Of a stretch of DNA of 10,254 bases, positions 7,965 through 10,254 are shown piece by piece; position 1 is the stretch's first letter; every line of letters begins with the position of its first letter. Position numbers and translations under genes: made by a program. Below the pieces are notes generated by a model that was given only the letters and a program-made list of their open reading frames with translations, was not told the origin of the DNA and made no database searches. Where the stretch lies: the NCBI GenBank assembly GCA_041485845.1, contig JBGPKH010000304.1, positions 1 to 10,254 on the forward strand, written 5' to 3'. The stretch comes from OMOG01 sp041485845 (GTDB lineage Bacteria; Acidobacteriota; Terriglobia; Bryobacterales; Bryobacteraceae).

Positions 7965-7977
7965 GAATAGACTATTC
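7965..7977. repeat. 13-bp perfect palindrome
   Basis: GAATAG, centre A (7971), CTATTC. Its centre lies 28 bp after that of the 17-bp palindrome, and both are odd palindromes centred on A. It may be a second operator. Confidence 0.35.
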
Positions 7978-7998
7978 GGATAAGTGAGAAAAATACTC

Positions 7999-8038
7999 TT
8001 ACCCATTACTATTGACTCGGATACAATCCGATTATATT
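7999..8038 (+). promoter_or_regulatory. candidate promoter(s) of the receiver gene
   Basis: TACAAT (8022-8027) matches the -10 consensus at five of six positions, with TTACCC (7999-8004) 17 bp upstream as a weak -35. An alternative pair is TTGACT (8012-8017) with TATATT (8033-8038), spaced 15 bp, which is short. The palindrome TCGGAT-ACA-ATCCGA (8017-8031) lies over the TACAAT box, a position typical of a repressor site. Either choice gives a leader of about 120-135 nt. Confidence 0.42.
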
Positions 8039-8150
8039 CTAATTACACAAACAAACACCTACTGTCCGGTTCCGCTTTCGGAGTTGAGAACTCGATATCA
8101 CTCGCGGACCGGGTTGCCCCGAAACTGCAAACAATCGCCCAAAGAGCGGC

Positions 8151-8156
8151 GGAGGT
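8151..8156 (+). promoter_or_regulatory. strong ribosome-binding site fixing the receiver start
   Basis: GGAGGT lies 8 bases before the ATG at 8165. It is one of the best Shine-Dalgarno matches in the window, and it rejects the longer in-frame reading that would begin upstream at 8012 inside the promoter region. Confidence 0.75.
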
Positions 8157-8164
8157 ACACCCGG

Positions 8165-8593
8165 ATGGAAACTGATCCGACAAATCCGATTACGGTTCTG
8201 AATCTCGATCCTGTTGAGGCGGACCATGCCTCGCTGGAAGACATCTTCGGGCGTTCCGAATGGAAATTGACCTCCAGCACCACCGTGGAGGCGGCGCTCG
8301 AACTGCTGCGCAGGAACCGCATTCCGATCCTGTTTTGCGAGAGCGACCTGCGGCCAGGTATGTGGCAAGAATTGCTCGCACAGTTGATGTCTTTCCCGGA
8401 TCCGCCGTATTTGATCGTGACTTCCCGGCTGGCGGACGATCGCTTGTGGGCCGAGGCGTTGAACCTGGGCGCGTACGATGTCCTGGCCAAGCCATTCGAC
8501 CAAACGGAGGTCACGCGGATCGTCGGCTCCGCCTGGCTGCGCTGGGCCAACCGGGCGCAGCGCCCTGCCGGGACCCAGGCCAGCGCGGCGTGA
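8165..8593 (+). CDS. single-domain receiver-like protein with Glu at the phospho-acceptor site
   Basis: A 142-residue protein, the length of a lone receiver domain with a short Ala-rich tail. It begins TVLNLDPVEADH, giving the first strand and the acidic region (Asp15, Glu18, Asp20). Strand 3 reads PILFCESDLRPGMW: the residue at the usual phospho-Asp position is Glu59, with Asp61 two positions on. LIVTSR supplies Thr86 and DVLAKPF supplies Lys109, so the other switch residues are kept. Glu can mimic a phosphorylated Asp, so the protein may be constitutively active or phosphate-independent; use of Asp61 is a less likely alternative. Similar proteins with a C-E-x-D-L motif and LW.E.LNLG.YDVLAKPF appear, from memory, to be frequent in Acidobacteria. 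No output domain is present. It lies 577 bp after the hybrid kinase on the same strand, separated by the ACT remnant and its own promoter region. Confidence 0.82.
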   Translation: METDPTNPITVLNLDPVEADHASLEDIFGRSEWKLTSSTTVEAALELLRRNRIPILFCESDLRPGMWQELLAQLMSFPDPPYLIVTSRLADDRLWAEALNLGAYDVLAKPFDQTEVTRIVGSAWLRWANRAQRPAGTQASAA

Positions 8594-8766
8594 CCCAAAC
8601 CGGAACTCAGTTGCGGTCCCCGCACCGGGAATCAATGGCTTAATCGCCGCGGAATTGTAAACGTCAAATCTGCCGGGACGCAGGTTCGGCGAGACTGGAT
8701 GACCGGATACGCCAGGCCCATGCGTTTGTGATCGGCTTCGGGTGCCAGTCGCGGACCGGTTTGCGC

Positions 8767-8772
8767 GATAAT
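8767..8772 (+). promoter_or_regulatory. -10-like box placed for leaderless transcription of the aldolase gene
   Basis: GATAAT matches the -10 consensus at five of six positions and ends 6 bases before the ATG at 8779. A start site at the normal distance would fall on the A of that ATG. There is no Shine-Dalgarno before the ATG (CGATAATGGCCCC), which agrees with a leaderless message. No good -35 lies 17 bp upstream. Confidence 0.33.
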
Positions 8773-8778
8773 GGCCCC

Positions 8779-9789
8779 ATGAAACTATCTGAGGGCAAAT
8801 TGGCCCGCATGAAGGCGGTGTCCAACGAGCGCGGCATTATCGCCGCCGCCGCCATGGACCAGCGCGGAAGTCTCCAGAAATCCCTGGCCGCGGCGTGCGG
8901 CGTGGACGTGAAAGGGATCACCCCGGAGATCATGAGCGAGTTCAAAGTGGCGGTGAGCAAAGTGCTGACGCCGCACGCCAGCGCCATTCTGCTCGACCCG
9001 GAGTTCGGCCTGGACGCCGCACGCGCGCGCAGCACGAACGCCGGCCTGCTGCTGGCGTACGAATTGAGCGGCTATGACAACACCCGACCCGGCCGCCTGC
9101 CGGATCTGCTGCCGCACGTTTCCGTGAAGCGACTGGTGGATTGGAACGCCGATGCCGTCAAGATCCTGATTTACTACACACCCTACGATGACAATTCGGT
9201 CAACGATATCAAGCACGCGTTCATCGAGCGCATCGGCGCCGAGTGCGCGACCTATGAGATCCCGTTTTTCCTGGAATTTGTCGGCTACGATCCCAAGGGG
9301 GGAGACGAGAAGGGACTCGAATTTGCCAAGGCCAAGCCGGAGATCGTCAAGCGCAGCATGGAGGAGTTCTCCAAGCCGCAGTACCGGGTGGACGTGCTGA
9401 AGGTCGAGGTGCCGATCAACGCCGAATACGTCGAGGGCTCCAAGGTCTACAAGGGACAGAAGGCCTACACCCGCGAGGAAGCGCTGAAGCATTTTCGCGA
9501 AGCGGCGTCCCTTGCAGCGAAGCCTTTCATCTACCTCAGTGCCGGCGTCAGCAACGCGCAGTTCACGGAATCGCTCCACATGGCATCGGAAGCCGGGACG
9601 GACTACTCCGGCGTGTTGTGCGGGCGCGCCACCTGGAAGGAAGGCATTCCGGTGTACGGCAAGCATGGCGCAAAAGCGCTCGAAGAATGGCTGCAGCGCG
9701 AGGGTGTCAAGAACATCAACGCGGTGAACGAAGCCATCCGTTCGGCGACTCCGTGGTACGCCAAGCTGGGGATCGCGGCGCCGGCGTAA
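8779..9789 (+). CDS. lacD: tagatose-1,6-bisphosphate aldolase-like class I aldolase (LacD family)
   Basis: A 336-residue protein; LacD proteins are about 325. They split tagatose-1,6-bisphosphate to dihydroxyacetone phosphate and glyceraldehyde-3-phosphate by a Schiff base, in the cytosol. MDQRGSL (26-32) and ILLDPEFGL (70-78) are early family motifs. VKILIYY gives Lys128, FFLEFVGYD gives catalytic Glu166, and VDVLKVEVPIN gives the Schiff-base Lys208. IYLSAGVSNAQF and SGVLCGRATWKEGI form the phosphate-binding end of the barrel. The ATG at 8779 is preferred because it starts the conserved MKLSEGKLARM; a GTG at 8728 would add 17 residues of no recognisable character. LacD enzymes are loose about stereochemistry and also take fructose-1,6-bisphosphate, and YihT-like relatives use sulfosugars, so this could be a glycolytic aldolase. 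No lacA, lacB or lacC is visible beside it, which leaves the substrate open. Confidence 0.9.
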   Translation: MKLSEGKLARMKAVSNERGIIAAAAMDQRGSLQKSLAAACGVDVKGITPEIMSEFKVAVSKVLTPHASAILLDPEFGLDAARARSTNAGLLLAYELSGYDNTRPGRLPDLLPHVSVKRLVDWNADAVKILIYYTPYDDNSVNDIKHAFIERIGAECATYEIPFFLEFVGYDPKGGDEKGLEFAKAKPEIVKRSMEEFSKPQYRVDVLKVEVPINAEYVEGSKVYKGQKAYTREEALKHFREAASLAAKPFIYLSAGVSNAQFTESLHMASEAGTDYSGVLCGRATWKEGIPVYGKHGAKALEEWLQREGVKNINAVNEAIRSATPWYAKLGIAAPA

Positions 9790-9797
9790 ATCGCCGG
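9781..9797 (+). terminator. stem-loop over the aldolase stop codon
   Basis: CCGGCG (9781-9786), loop TAAAT containing the stop codon, CGCCGG (9792-9797): a perfect, GC-only 6-bp stem. The nearest T run (TTTT, 9813-9816) is 16 bases away, so it is not a standard intrinsic terminator. It may end or protect the transcript, or be chance in GC-rich DNA. Confidence 0.3.
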
Positions 9798-9815
9798 GAT
9801 CGCCTGAGTGCGTTT

Positions 9816-10099
9816 TCAGTTACGGAGCCCGTGGGAAGACGCGGCCGGTGCGGGTCGGATATTTTCGATGGCGTGCGCGCGGACGAAGCTCCAGTTCGCG
9901 CCGGATGCGCAGGTCCTCGTCGAATCCGATGAAGCTCTCTCCGTTGAGGTCCGCGGGAAACACTTCCTCGCGTTGCGCCCAACGGATGCGAGGGAGGCGC
10001 GGCGGCCTGCGTCTCCTCATTGCCCCACGGAATGGCCGCGATCTCGCGGCTCTGCCCCGGGTAGCTCACCAAGCCGAGGTCGGCGACATCGTCGCGCAC
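9816..10099 (-). pseudogene. frameshifted remnant of a LysR-type regulator (effector-binding domain)
   Basis: Three pieces in three minus-strand frames run in the right order for the effector-binding domain of a LysR regulator. Piece one (10099-9977) reads DDVADLGLVSYPGQSREIAA and continues to SHPL. Piece two (9954-9889) reads ADLNGESFIGFDEDL, then RIRRELE. Piece three (9887-9816) reads FVRAHAIEN and then diverges to a stop. In intact LysR proteins these motifs are continuous (ADLG..SYP, then DL.G..FI.F, then IRR..D.FL..H). The join between pieces two and three has a single extra base where a full codon is expected. The DNA-binding N-terminus and the last third are absent, so it cannot encode a working regulator. 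It points away from the aldolase gene and may once have controlled a neighbour. The family call rests on motif order rather than on a search. Confidence 0.65.
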
Positions 10100-10144
10100 G
10101 GCCGGGAATGTGCGGCGGACCGGCCTCGCGGCTAACTAAGGAAC

Positions 10145-10159
10145 TGTTATGAAATAACA
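10145..10159. repeat. 15-bp perfect inverted repeat before the right-edge gene
   Basis: TGTTAT (10145-10150), GAA, ATAACA (10154-10159). It sits in the AT-richer 58 bp before the ATG at 10198. Just after it are TTACCA (10160-10165) and TATCCT (10185-10190), a poor promoter pair with a 19-bp spacer. It could be an operator or part of a mobile-element end. Confidence 0.35.
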
Positions 10160-10197
10160 TTACCACTCTGGAATGTTTTTGGGCTATCCTGGAGTGG

Positions 10198-10254
10198 ATG
10201 GATGACTCGGCTGGTGTCCGCGACCGCTTCAGGTCCCTGGAGGCGGTGCTGGAC
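10198..10254 (+). CDS. start of an unidentified plus-strand gene, cut by the window edge
   Basis: ATG at 10198 opens a frame with no stop to the window end, giving MDDSAGVRDRFRSLEAVLD. GGAG lies 3 bases before it, which is tight. A second ATG at 10202 in another frame has better spacing (7 bases), but its translation is rich in Trp and Cys and unlikely. The charged helical N-terminus, with RDRFRSLEAVLD, faintly recalls the start of ISAzo13-type transposases (RxRFExxxxxLDER), which would fit the decayed gene next to it. Nineteen residues cannot settle this. Confidence 0.4.
   Translation, partial: MDDSAGVRDRFRSLEAVLD

Larger units (their letters stand above)
7918..8093. promoter_or_regulatory. 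AT-rich, palindrome-rich control region upstream of the receiver gene
   Basis: The gap between the ACT remnant and the receiver gene (7884-8164) holds several short perfect inverted repeats: CGGG/CCCG (7918-7931), TGTAGGAT/ATCCTACA (7935-7951), GAATAG/CTATTC (7965-7977), TCGGAT/ATCCGA (8017-8031) and GAGTT/AACTC (8081-8093). An outer GGAATG (7931-7936) pairs with CATTCC (7958-7963). TCGGATA occurs twice, at 7976-7982 and 8017-8023. Bases about 7980-8065 are clearly richer in A+T than the coding DNA on both sides. I read this as a promoter with operator-like sites. The regulator is unknown. Confidence 0.5.

Noticed and set aside
8012..8164. N-terminal extension of the receiver protein
   Set aside because: It runs through the AT-rich promoter region, and GGAGGT at 8151-8156 points to ATG 8165.
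7884..8164. Possible small RNA or CRISPR-like array in the palindrome-rich gap
   Set aside because: The repeats are inverted, differ in sequence, and are not evenly spaced. There is no terminator hairpin with a T run to end an RNA gene.
8785..9666. A 293-codon minus-strand open frame opposite the aldolase gene
   Set aside because: It is a shadow. The plus strand holds the full LacD motif set and catalytic Lys and Glu.

Overview
The window is GC-rich, densely coded bacterial DNA. The protein types present are a TPR plus CRTAC1/ASPIC-like protein, a PAS-rich hybrid histidine kinase, a stand-alone degenerate receiver domain, secreted GH42 and GH50-like hydrolases, and a LacD-type aldolase. Together they suggest an acidobacterium of the Solibacter/Bryobacter kind. 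This is an inference from protein character, not from a database match.

Layout, left to right. A TPR/CRTAC1-type gene runs leftward off the window (1-740, minus). Divergent from it is a secreted GH-A clan hydrolase most like GH50 (809-2788, plus), with a good sigma70-like promoter only 10 bp before its ATG. It converges, with 7 bp between stop codons, on a secreted GH42 beta-galactosidase (2796-4913, minus). A 242-bp divergent spacer separates the GH42 gene from a cytosolic three-PAS hybrid histidine kinase with a C-terminal receiver (5156-7588, plus). The kinase stop codon overlaps by one base the start of an ACT-domain gene that has lost its centre and reading frame (7588-7883). Next comes an AT-rich, palindrome-rich regulatory stretch (about 7918-8093), a single-domain receiver protein with Glu where the phospho-acceptor Asp is expected (8165-8593), and a tagatose-1,6-bisphosphate aldolase-like gene (8779-9789). 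The last 460 bp hold a frameshifted remnant of a LysR-type regulator on the minus strand, a small palindrome, and the first 19 codons of a plus-strand gene cut by the window edge.

How the genes may work together. The GH50-like enzyme and GH42 both belong to families acting on beta-galactosides or galactans. LacD-type aldolases act on tagatose-1,6-bisphosphate, the galactose-derived intermediate. This makes a loose galactan/galactoside utilisation theme possible, with the kinase and receiver as nearby signalling parts. The genes are not one operon, and no sugar kinase, isomerase or transporter is visible, so the link is a hypothesis. The clearest unexpected observations are the two decayed genes (ACT and LysR), the Glu-bearing receiver behind a cluster of perfect palindromes, and -10-like boxes placed so close to two ATGs that leaderless transcription is plausible. 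I do not see a defence system, CRISPR array, tRNA or rRNA. No wholly new system can be demonstrated from the sequence alone.
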